Source: Muribaculaceae bacterium
Lineage (GTDB): Bacteria; Bacteroidota; Bacteroidia; Bacteroidales; Muribaculaceae
Direction of reading: 5' to 3'
Assembly (NCBI GenBank): GCA_022484565.1
Contig: JAKVKZ010000010.1
Span: 1 to 61,645, forward strand
Length of the DNA: 61,645 nt
How positions within the stretch are numbered: position 1 is the stretch's first letter; every line of letters starts with the position of its first letter. A model generated the notes under the pieces. The model had not been told where the DNA came from, did not search any database, and saw only the letters and a list, made by a program, of their open reading frames with translations. Positions 1 through 7,802 of the stretch are shown here, one piece after another. Both the position numbers and the translations under genes were made by a program.

Positions 1-1
1 A

Positions 2-790
2 CGGATGTTGCTGCAATCGGTGGAAATAGACCGAAAGTTGGAAAAAGAAAATCCTGAGGCCAACGAGCCATATCTTTCAGTGAAATTGAACGCATTGGCA
101 GTGCTTTATCAAAGGGAAGGCAAAAGCTTTGGAGAAATAGAGAAAATCCATAAGGAAGCGCTGGATATAGCATACCGCCTCTCGGAGAAGGCACCTGAAT
201 TCTACGACCAGCATTTGGCTTTGCTATTATCCAACTTAGGAATAATATGTTTTCAGGAGAAGAAATTCGCTGAAAGCAAAGACTATTACGACAAGTCGAT
301 AGAAGTGTATAACCGGATATATGAAAAGCACCCTGATTGGTACAGAAAATATCTGGCATGGGTGCTGAAGGGCGACGCTGACATGAAAATGATGCTCAAC
401 GACTATCCGGCAGCTGAAACATCACTATTGAAGTCGATTGACATCTTCGGAAAAGAAACCAAGCCGAATGCGGATGTAAGGCAGTCATATTCCATGGCAA
501 TCAACAGCTTGGCAATGCTGAAACTTTACACGAAGAATTTTGCCGAGGCGACAAAATATGCTGAGGAAGCCATACAGACCGATACGACGCAGCACATAAT
601 ATACACGACATTGGCTCTGTCAATGCTGCTTGACGGCAAATTTGACCAAGCCAAAGAAGTGTATATGAAATGGAAACCAGAACAGAAAGAGAATTTCCTT
701 GGCGACTTTGCCGACTGCAGGACACGGGGACTGATAACCAAAGAACGAGAAAATGACGTGGCAAAAATAGAGAAATTACTAAACGAATAA
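2..790 (+). CDS. TPR-repeat protein, 5' end cut by window edge
   Basis: The reading frame is open to the left edge, so the N-terminus is missing; the first ATG inside the window is at 5. What is visible is a run of degenerate TPR helices (repeated Y-L, N-L-G and F-A-E-A/Y-A-E-E-A patterns) that would form a protein-binding superhelix. The last 60 residues match the end of the next protein in order and spacing (AL/AM-SML/AML, LLGD/FLGD, DVAK-E-LL), so the two genes are tandem paralogs. The next start codon lies 10 bases downstream, so they are probably cotranscribed. No enzymatic motif is visible, and a scaffolding or envelope role is only a guess. Confidence 0.85.
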   Translation, partial: RMLLQSVEIDRKLEKENPEANEPYLSVKLNALAVLYQREGKSFGEIEKIHKEALDIAYRLSEKAPEFYDQHLALLLSNLGIICFQEKKFAESKDYYDKSIEVYNRIYEKHPDWYRKYLAWVLKGDADMKMMLNDYPAAETSLLKSIDIFGKETKPNADVRQSYSMAINSLAMLKLYTKNFAEATKYAEEAIQTDTTQHIIYTTLALSMLLDGKFDQAKEVYMKWKPEQKENFLGDFADCRTRGLITKERENDVAKIEKLLNE

Positions 791-800
791 AAGATTCATT

Positions 801-3038
801 ATGAAAAGGTCACTTATAATATTGATGACGTTGCTCTTTGCGGTAAGCCTAAACGCACAAGAGACATTGCAGAGCGGCATAACCTATAAATACAATGGCA
901 AAAGGCCTAAGACAGTGCTTGCAAACGTGAATATACGCACCAACGCGTCACCTACAATCAGCGGGCAAAACGGAGCGTTCACTCTGAAGTTGAAGCAATC
1001 GAGGATGGGCGACCCGATAAAGCTCGTGTTCGCGATGAAGAGCGGATATGTGCTGTTCAACAAGGATGAGACCGAAAGCTGGTCGGTGAAAAAAGGCCCG
1101 TTGCGCCTTGTGATGTGCGATGCAGCCACCTACAACAAGATGAAAAGCGAGAACTACGACAAGATGCTTGCAAACCTCACCGCGAAACACGACCGTGAGG
1201 AAAAACGGCTGAAAGCGCAGTTGGCTCAAAAAAGGATGAAAGAGAGGGACTACAAAGCCAAACTGGACAGCATCACGAACCTATACGATAATTCACTGTC
1301 GAAACTCGATGAATACGTGGAAGAATATACACGCATCGACGAGAGTGAACTTGACTCGGTGATGAGCAAGGCCAAACAACTATTCGATGAAGGTGAGGCA
1401 GAAGAAGCCATCAAGACGCTGAAATCGTCGCATATAGTTGACGATTACATAAAGACCTTCGAGGTGGAAAAAGAAGGCAAGGAAAAGATGGCGAAAATTC
1501 AGGAACAGATTGACAATGCCACCGAGGACAGAGCCAAAGCAAAGGCCAACATATTGGCACAGATAACCATGCTCAAATCGTTCGGACAATTCAACGAGGC
1601 AAAAGCACTGCTGAAAACGATGGCCGACAATGAGACAAATTATGAAAACGTGTTCAATTACGCGACATTCTGCAATGAGCAAAAGGACACCAAGGAAGCG
1701 GAGAAATATTATCTGTTGGCACTCGACAGCCTGAGCCGTCCAAATTCCGACCTGCGCAAGAAATTGACCGTGATGAATAAGTTGGGATTCATGTATATGG
1801 TAGTTATGAACGATTTTCCGAGAGCTGAAAAGGTGCTGCTGGAATCGCTCGAAGAAAGCAAGAAACAAGTGGTAAGCGACCCAGCCACTTTTGAGCCACT
1901 GGAAGCCACGGCAATGGTTGACCTCGGTGCCCTGTACGCGACATCAGGGGAAAACGAAAAAGGGTTGAAAATGGCGACACAATCACTTGAAATAACCCGT
2001 CGACTGGAGAAGCAAAATCCTGAAGAATATGAGGAGAGTATGTCGGCATCACTATTCTGCGTGGGAGAGAACTACAGGAAAATGAACAAGTTCGCTGAAA
2101 GCGAGAAGATGCTGCTTGATGCACTGAAAGTGCAGAGGAAACTTGTGCAGAAGAACTATGACGCATACGTGCTGAATCTGCGATTTATATTAGGCTCTTT
2201 AGGAAAGCTATACAGAGAAAACAATAATATGGCGGAATGTGAAAAATATTCCAGGGAAGAAGTTGAAATCAACCGGAAGCTGGCAAAGAAAAATCCGGGA
2301 GCATACGAGTCATCGTTGGCAGGTTCATTAAGTGATTTAGGCGCGATTCTTTATGATAAGAGCGATGAAGCGAAAGTTGCAGAAAGCAAAAAGCTGACTA
2401 TCGAATCAATTGAAATATACCGACGGACAGCAGCCGACAACCCAGACTTATATGAGGGCGGTTTGGCTTCAACAATTGCTCAACTGGCGAATATATATGC
2501 TAATTCAGGCGACTATGCAGAACAGGAGAAAACGATATCAGAGGCAGTGGAAATATTCAAGAAATTGACCGCGCAAAATCCGAGAAAATACGCCTATGGA
2601 TACGCCAGTACAAGTTTTAATATGTGCATCGGAAAATACAACCTGCATAAATACGCAGAATGTAAGGAACTGGCATTGCAGGCGGCAGAAATTTACAAGC
2701 AAATCGCGAAAGTGTATCCTGAATACAAAACAATGGTAGCAAGAAGTTTTAATATGGCATCGTATTCGAGCATGATGGCGCAGGACTTCGCATCGGCCCA
2801 GAAATATGCGGAACAGGCATTAGCTGCGGATTCAATTAACTATGCAAAAGTGAACATTGCTATGGCCATGCTGCTGCAAGGAAACATTGAGGGAGCAAAA
2901 GCGATTTACAACACAAATAAGGATAAACTTCGGGACTCTTTACTTGGTGACATTGCCGACTACGAAGAGCAAGGGATAATACCCGATGCCCGGAAGGCCG
3001 ATGTGGCAAAGATGAAGGAATTGCTTAGCGCCAAATAA
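801..3038 (+). CDS. secreted TPR-repeat protein with N-terminal beta domain and coiled coil
   Basis: A 745-residue protein. Residues 1-20 form a signal peptide ending near LNAQ, so the protein is exported to the periplasm or surface. Residues 25-110 resemble a carboxypeptidase-regulatory-like beta domain (GQNGAFTLKL). Residues 115-185 are charged and heptad-like, suggesting a coiled coil. From about 190 to the end are many TPR units, often containing NLG/DLG and F-A-E-x-E-K. The C-terminus is paralogous to that of the preceding gene. There is no catalytic motif. It is probably an adaptor or scaffold of the cell envelope. The start at 801 is the first ATG, ten bases after the upstream stop. 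A strong bidirectional hairpin follows. Confidence 0.88.
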   Translation: MKRSLIILMTLLFAVSLNAQETLQSGITYKYNGKRPKTVLANVNIRTNASPTISGQNGAFTLKLKQSRMGDPIKLVFAMKSGYVLFNKDETESWSVKKGPLRLVMCDAATYNKMKSENYDKMLANLTAKHDREEKRLKAQLAQKRMKERDYKAKLDSITNLYDNSLSKLDEYVEEYTRIDESELDSVMSKAKQLFDEGEAEEAIKTLKSSHIVDDYIKTFEVEKEGKEKMAKIQEQIDNATEDRAKAKANILAQITMLKSFGQFNEAKALLKTMADNETNYENVFNYATFCNEQKDTKEAEKYYLLALDSLSRPNSDLRKKLTVMNKLGFMYMVVMNDFPRAEKVLLESLEESKKQVVSDPATFEPLEATAMVDLGALYATSGENEKGLKMATQSLEITRRLEKQNPEEYEESMSASLFCVGENYRKMNKFAESEKMLLDALKVQRKLVQKNYDAYVLNLRFILGSLGKLYRENNNMAECEKYSREEVEINRKLAKKNPGAYESSLAGSLSDLGAILYDKSDEAKVAESKKLTIESIEIYRRTAADNPDLYEGGLASTIAQLANIYANSGDYAEQEKTISEAVEIFKKLTAQNPRKYAYGYASTSFNMCIGKYNLHKYAECKELALQAAEIYKQIAKVYPEYKTMVARSFNMASYSSMMAQDFASAQKYAEQALAADSINYAKVNIAMAMLLQGNIEGAKAIYNTNKDKLRDSLLGDIADYEEQGIIPDARKADVAKMKELLSAK

Positions 3039-3076
3039 TCCGCACAGGATTAAACGAACCAAAACAAAAGAAAATG

Positions 3077-3118
3077 AAGCGTCCCGTAAATGCGTTAAAT
3101 GCACTTTACGGGACGCTT
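3077..3118. terminator. bidirectional terminator between convergent genes
   Basis: A perfect 14-bp inverted repeat (AAGCGTCCCGTAAA at 3077-3090 and its complement at 3105-3118) encloses a 14-base loop. It lies between the 3' ends of the TPR gene (+) and the M48 protease gene (-), with A-rich sequence on the left that gives a U-rich tail on the minus strand. Confidence 0.8.
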
Positions 3119-3152
3119 TCGGAATTATATTATCAGCAAATAATGATTTGCA

Positions 3153-4028
3153 TTATTTTCTGCTCTTCCTTGATTTGGACTTCTTTTTGGAAGTCGTGGT
3201 GCTTGATTTTGTAGTAGTGTTAGTAGCCTTGTATTGGGCATAATATTTTTCAGCTTCAGGAAGTTCCTTCTTGATGTTTGCGATACGGCTGGCATCGGAA
3301 GGGTGGTCGCTGAAAAATTCGGGAACACTGCTGCCTGCCTGAGCCATTCTTGACCAAAAACCAGTGGCAACATCAGGGTCGTAACCAGCCATGGCAGCGA
3401 AAATAAGGCCGATATGGTCGGCTTCGCTCTCATTGCTGCGTGAATAAGGAAGCATAACGCCATAGTTGGCACCAAGGCCATAAACCTGCTGAGCTATTTG
3501 CTGAGTGGCGGCAGACTTGCCAGAAGTGAGGACACCAAGAGCCTGAGCGCCATAACTTGCCAATAACTGCTTGCTCATACGTTCCTGAGAATGCTTTGCG
3601 ACAGCATGCGCAACTTCGTGGCCGAGCACGATGGCAAGGGCATCTTCAGTTTGAGTGTAAGGAAGCAAACCTTCGTTAACTACGATTTTTCCGCCAGGCA
3701 TGCAGAAAGCGTTGGCAGTCTTGTCCTGGACGAGATGGAATTCCCAAGCGAAATTGGCACATTCAGCAGCACGACCGTTGGCTTTGAGATAAGTTTCGAC
3801 GGCACTTGCAATGCGCTTTCCGCAACGGACCACCATTTCGGTGTTTGCAGTGTTAGTGGAAATCTTAGCGGAATCCATATAGGCCTTGTAACTCTGATTG
3901 CTCAAGCTGAGCACCTCTGAATCAGAAACGAGCATCAACTGTTTGCGGCCTGTGAGAGCCACAGTGCTGCAAGAAGTGAAAAACAGTGCCGAAAGAATGG
4001 CGGCACCTACTAATTTGATTGTTCTCAT
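3153..4028 (-). CDS. M48-family metalloprotease lipoprotein (Oma1/BepA-like)
   Basis: A 291-residue zinc protease. The signal peptide ends in the lipobox FTSC (Cys20), so it is a lipoprotein of the inner or outer membrane facing the periplasm. The M48 zinc motif HEVAH lies at 137-141, with the third ligand Glu202 in NESEAD. The family degrades misfolded membrane proteins and assists outer-membrane biogenesis. This is a single-domain version without the TPR half of BepA. The C-terminal 20 residues are rich in Ser, Thr and Lys, which is unusual and probably disordered. A -7 promoter element lies about 50 bases upstream, and the gene converges on the TPR operon. Confidence 0.92.
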   Translation of the reverse strand: MRTIKLVGAAILSALFFTSCSTVALTGRKQLMLVSDSEVLSLSNQSYKAYMDSAKISTNTANTEMVVRCGKRIASAVETYLKANGRAAECANFAWEFHLVQDKTANAFCMPGGKIVVNEGLLPYTQTEDALAIVLGHEVAHAVAKHSQERMSKQLLASYGAQALGVLTSGKSAATQQIAQQVYGLGANYGVMLPYSRSNESEADHIGLIFAAMAGYDPDVATGFWSRMAQAGSSVPEFFSDHPSDASRIANIKKELPEAEKYYAQYKATNTTTKSSTTTSKKKSKSRKSRK

Positions 4029-4075
4029 ATTCTTATTTTAAGTTTATACTAATTCTTCAGCAAAAAATATCGACG

Positions 4076-4083
4076 CAAAGCTA
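4076..4083 (-). promoter_or_regulatory. -7 promoter element for the M48 gene
   Basis: On the minus strand this reads TAGCTTTG, matching the Bacteroidota -7 consensus TAnnTTTG. It lies 48 bases upstream of the M48 start codon. I see no clear -33 element. Confidence 0.5.
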
Positions 4084-4175
4084 CAATAAAGTGAATAAAA
4101 TGTTATAAAATTTGTGCATCATTAATAAATGAAGTGTTTTTTAACATGGCTGAAATCAGCATGCGGAGGACATCA

Positions 4176-5018
4176 TTAATATTCGCTGAAGAATTTCGGC
4201 TTAATGATAAGACCAATGCGTATGCGGGAATGGAAACGGTTGTAATCGAGCAGATTTTCGCCGTAGCCATTGTAATATTGAAGGAAGAAATACTGATTCT
4301 CATTTTTGAAAATACGATAGTTCAATTCGATGATTGTGTTCCAATTCATGTTCCAGCCCTTTCTCTTCATCAGAGTGACGGCGAAGCCCATACGGTGGTC
4401 GCTGGTGGTCATTGCGATGCCAGTCTGATAGATGCCGGTGTAATGCAGGATGTCCTTATTGTTTTCGCCATCGACAATAGGAATCCAGTATTTTCCATGA
4501 ATCATGAAGTTAGGGTCAAGAAATATGTTGGCGCAAAGAGAAATCCTGTTCCAGCTGCGTGAGTTGATGCTGTCGCGCCCGTTGGATTCATGCTCGATGA
4601 GGAACGTGAGTTTGCCGATAAGCCGGTCCTTGACAATCAGAAGCCGTGACAGACCAATACCGGGGTTGAAATTAAGGTCGCGCATAGGCATGGAATTTTT
4701 GTAAACATTCCACATGCACTTTTGGGAATAAGCGAGGAAAAGATAAGAATGGAAAGGCATGACACTCTTAGTGAGGCGCTGCGACACGCTGACCTGAAAC
4801 TTCACGTCGGAATTATCGCCTGTGGGCTTATGGCCAAGGGCAGTTCCAGTGGTGAAATAGTTATCTTTATATAGCGTGAAATAAGGGCCATTATCAAAAT
4901 CCTTACGAATGCTGTCGGCATAAAACTTCTCCTTAGGAACAGCGATAATCTGAGCATAAGCAGGCAAGCTATTGGCCAACACCAAGAAAGCGATATACAG
5001 AAATATTCTTTTCTTCAT
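4176..5018 (-). CDS. pldA: outer-membrane phospholipase A (OMPLA)
   Basis: A 280-residue protein with signal peptide (cleavage after AYAQ, about residue 23) and a predicted 12-strand barrel. The catalytic block is clear: His143, Ser145 and Asn157 in HESNG...SRSWN, with spacing identical to E. coli PldA His142/Ser144/Asn156. The upstream YFTTGTAL and the S-Q-K-x-x-W-N-V-Y segment are also family features. The enzyme hydrolyses phospholipids that reach the outer leaflet, preserving membrane asymmetry. The gene is monocistronic and divergent from the following lipoprotein gene. Confidence 0.9.
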   Translation of the reverse strand: MKKRIFLYIAFLVLANSLPAYAQIIAVPKEKFYADSIRKDFDNGPYFTLYKDNYFTTGTALGHKPTGDNSDVKFQVSVSQRLTKSVMPFHSYLFLAYSQKCMWNVYKNSMPMRDLNFNPGIGLSRLLIVKDRLIGKLTFLIEHESNGRDSINSRSWNRISLCANIFLDPNFMIHGKYWIPIVDGENNKDILHYTGIYQTGIAMTTSDHRMGFAVTLMKRKGWNMNWNTIIELNYRIFKNENQYFFLQYYNGYGENLLDYNRFHSRIRIGLIIKPKFFSEY

Positions 5019-5037
5019 AGATGAAATATTAAGGATG

Positions 5038-5072
5038 CAAATGTAATGAATAAAAATATGATAATGCGCAAA
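5038..5072 (-). promoter_or_regulatory. promoter for pldA
   Basis: The minus strand has TACATTTG (5045-5038) as -7 element and TTTG (5072-5069) as a possible -33 element. The spacing is 23 bases, slightly long. The start codon is about 20 bases downstream. Confidence 0.5.
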
Positions 5073-5107
5073 ACGCTGTGTTCTATTTTTCTTTATTTGT
5101 CAACTTG

Positions 5108-5138
5108 TTTGCCGATAAAGGAGAAATAAGTAACTTTG
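5108..5138 (+). promoter_or_regulatory. -33/-7 promoter for the DUF4369 lipoprotein gene
   Basis: TTTG at 5108-5111 and TAACTTTG at 5131-5138 are separated by 19 bases, matching the Bacteroidota primary sigma consensus. The ATG at 5167 is about 28 bases downstream of the -7 box. Confidence 0.75.
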
Positions 5139-5166
5139 TAAACCGATTTCCAACATAATTCACGAT

Positions 5167-6186
5167 ATGAAGAAATTATTGCCAATAATGACTTTGCTGC
5201 TGATAATAGTTGCCATGATGGCAAGCTGCAGCGGCAAGAAATTCAAAATAGAAGGACGCCTCGACGACGGAGGAAGCCAGAATATACGAATAGTATATGT
5301 AGGCGATAGCGGGGTGTCGGCACAATGGGTGCCGATGGTTAACGGGCTGTTCAAGTTTGAAGGATCGTCGGGCGACATGACCGTGGTGTACATATTCGAT
5401 CAGATGAAACGCCGCATAGCACATATAGCAATAGAAAACGGCGATCATGTGAAATTACGCGGAAAAATGGCCGAGCCATACAAGATAAAGATGAAAGGGA
5501 CAGGCATTAACGAGCGTTGGAGCGAATTTCTTAACGATAACGCGAAGGCATTCGGTGACGGCAATAATTATATGACCGACATAGCCATTGAGAGCTATAT
5601 ACGCAAGAACAGCGACGACGTGGTGAGTACGCTGCTTCTGCTGAACGATTACAGCACGCTCGCAAACACTAAGAAAATCGACAAGCTGCTTGCAACAATC
5701 GACAAGGACGCCAAGCCGGAAAGCCTGATGCGCTCATATAATGCCATGCTGGCGTCGCAGCACGCCACGGGAGCGGGGGAAGTGCGGTCGTTAAGCCTGT
5801 TCAGCAGCCGTGACAGCATAGAAGTGCTGAATCCAAGCAACAGCAAGGTAACGCTGCTGTACTTTTGGAGCAACGACGACAATATGCACAAACTCGACAT
5901 AGAAGCGATAAAAACATTCGCCAACAAATATAAAGGAACAAAAGACGTGCAGATAGCCGACATACTGATGGAAGGCGACAGCACAATGTGGAAGAGTAAA
6001 ATCAAAGCCGACGGCGGAGCGTGGCTGCATTATTGGGCAGTGGGCGGACCGATGAACAATTCGATACAAAATCTGCAAATCAACAGCACGCCATGCGTGA
6101 TAGTGGCAAACAGTCAAGGACGACAACTCTACCACGGCAATTCCGCCATTGACGCATGCAATACGGCGATGGCAAACGCAAAATAA
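5167..6186 (+). CDS. DUF4369-type lipoprotein with thioredoxin-like fold
   Basis: A 339-residue protein. The signal peptide ends in the lipobox MASC (Cys21), so it is a lipoprotein. Residues 25-125 match the DUF4369 pattern typical of Bacteroidota (FKIEGRL, then FKFEG, then the I-x-x-G-D turn). Residues from about 225 on have a thioredoxin-like layout (VTLLYFWSNDD, later a cis-Pro-like STPCVIV). The usual CxxC after the first strand is absent: WSNDDN stands where W-C-x-x-C would be, so redox activity is unlikely. It may be a structural or binding lipoprotein. comM starts 19 bases after the stop, suggesting cotranscription. Confidence 0.8.
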   Translation: MKKLLPIMTLLLIIVAMMASCSGKKFKIEGRLDDGGSQNIRIVYVGDSGVSAQWVPMVNGLFKFEGSSGDMTVVYIFDQMKRRIAHIAIENGDHVKLRGKMAEPYKIKMKGTGINERWSEFLNDNAKAFGDGNNYMTDIAIESYIRKNSDDVVSTLLLLNDYSTLANTKKIDKLLATIDKDAKPESLMRSYNAMLASQHATGAGEVRSLSLFSSRDSIEVLNPSNSKVTLLYFWSNDDNMHKLDIEAIKTFANKYKGTKDVQIADILMEGDSTMWKSKIKADGGAWLHYWAVGGPMNNSIQNLQINSTPCVIVANSQGRQLYHGNSAIDACNTAMANAK

Positions 6187-6205
6187 CAAAAATCGACTGA
6201 AAACA

Positions 6206-7744
6206 ATGCTAAGAAAAACTTTTGGGGCCGCAGTCCACGGCATTGACGCAATAGTGGTGACAATGGAAACATCAGTCACGCCCGGAATAGGATTCTGCAT
6301 AGTAGGACTGCCTGATACGGCTGTAAGAGAGAGCTATGAGCGCATAAAGACAGCCCTCACACAAATTGGATATGACTGTCCGCGACGGCAGACCGTGATA
6401 AACATGTCGCCTGCCGACATAAAAAAGGAAGGCGCAGCCTACGATCTGCCATTGGCAATCGGTCTGCTTGCAGCCGATGAAAAGATAGAAAGCGACAAAC
6501 TCGACAGCTACATGATGATGGGCGAGTTATCACTCGACGGGTCGCTGCTCCCAATCAACGGAGTGCTGCCTATGGCCATAAAGGCACGGGAACTGGGCTA
6601 CAACGGATTCATAATACCGAAGGCAAACGCAATGGAAGCCGCAGTGGTGAACAATCTTGATGTGTACGGGATGAACAATCTCAGCGAAGTGATAGACTTC
6701 TGCAACGGCACAACATTGGCAGAACCGATATTGGTGAACACACGGGAAGAATTCCAGAAGGCAATAGGACACTTTAATTTTGACTTTTCAGAAGTAAAAG
6801 GTCAGGACAATGTGAAAAGAGCATTTGAGGTGGCATGCGCCGGAGGGCACAACATACTGCTTGTGGGCAGTCCAGGCTCAGGAAAGTCGATGATGGCAAA
6901 ACGGTTGCCGTCGATACTTCCTCCGCTAAGTCTGCAGGAGGCACTTGAAACGACAAAGATACATTCAGTGGCAGGGAAACTTGAGCGCGGCTCAACCTTG
7001 ATGACGCAAAGGCCATTCCGATCACCGCACCACACCATTTCGCAAGTGGCGCTTGTGGGAGGCGGCACATATCCCATGCCCGGAGAGATAAGCCTTGCGC
7101 ACAACGGAATACTATTCCTTGACGAACTGCCGGAATTTCCGCGCCAGACACTTGAGGTGCTGCGCCAACCGCTTGAAGACAGGCATATATCAATATCGAG
7201 AGCAAAATACAATGTGGATTATCCGGCATCATTCATGCTCGTTGCCAGTATGAATCCGTGTCCCTGCGGATATTACGGGCATCCGACCAAACCATGCGTG
7301 TGCCCTCCCGGAGCAGTTAGAAAGTACCTGAGCAAGATTTCAGGACCGCTTTTGGACCGCATAGACCTTCAAATAGAAGTGGCACCAGTGGCATTCGACC
7401 AAATCTCATCCACCGCACCAGCAGAAAGCAGCGCGACAATAAGGGAAAGAGTGGTAAAGGCAAGAGATATACAGACATTGCGTTTCCGTGGGGTACGCGG
7501 AGTACACTGCAACGCACAGATGACCACAAGGCTGCTGCACAAATACGCTGAGCCTGACGCTGAAGGCCTTGCAAGGCTGAAAGACGCCATGACACGGCTG
7601 AACATGTCGGCACGCGCCTACGACCGCATACTGAAAGTGGCACGGACAATAGCCGACCTCGCAGGCAGTGAAAACGTGAAAGCGGAACATATACAAGAGG
7701 CAATCAGCTACCGCAACCTTGACAGACAAAACTGGGCGAAATAG
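6206..7744 (+). CDS. comM: YifB/ComM-family Mg-chelatase-like AAA+ ATPase
   Basis: A 512-residue protein. The N-terminal Lon-protease-like fold (to about residue 170) is followed by the Mg-chelatase ATPase domain. Walker A is GSPGSGKS, Walker B is ILFLDE, and a Cys-rich insert NPCPCGYYG...CVC typical of the family follows. The C-terminal helical domain ends near NLDRQNW. In Vibrio and Haemophilus, ComM is a hexameric branch-migration helicase that extends heteroduplex during natural transformation; here the role is inferred from family. The start at 6206 is chosen because MLRKTFGAAVHGID is the conserved N-terminus; an in-frame upstream start at 6149 lies inside the previous gene. Confidence 0.93.
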   Translation: MLRKTFGAAVHGIDAIVVTMETSVTPGIGFCIVGLPDTAVRESYERIKTALTQIGYDCPRRQTVINMSPADIKKEGAAYDLPLAIGLLAADEKIESDKLDSYMMMGELSLDGSLLPINGVLPMAIKARELGYNGFIIPKANAMEAAVVNNLDVYGMNNLSEVIDFCNGTTLAEPILVNTREEFQKAIGHFNFDFSEVKGQDNVKRAFEVACAGGHNILLVGSPGSGKSMMAKRLPSILPPLSLQEALETTKIHSVAGKLERGSTLMTQRPFRSPHHTISQVALVGGGTYPMPGEISLAHNGILFLDELPEFPRQTLEVLRQPLEDRHISISRAKYNVDYPASFMLVASMNPCPCGYYGHPTKPCVCPPGAVRKYLSKISGPLLDRIDLQIEVAPVAFDQISSTAPAESSATIRERVVKARDIQTLRFRGVRGVHCNAQMTTRLLHKYAEPDAEGLARLKDAMTRLNMSARAYDRILKVARTIADLAGSENVKAEHIQEAISYRNLDRQNWAK

Positions 7745-7802
7745 CTTGATGCCATCCGCCCAGAAATTTGAGAATCAAAAATTAAAAATATCTTTTAATC
7801 AG

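Noticed and set aside
5791-6300. Minus-strand frame of 169 codons across the lipoprotein/comM junction
   Set aside because: Antisense to two genes with clear features.
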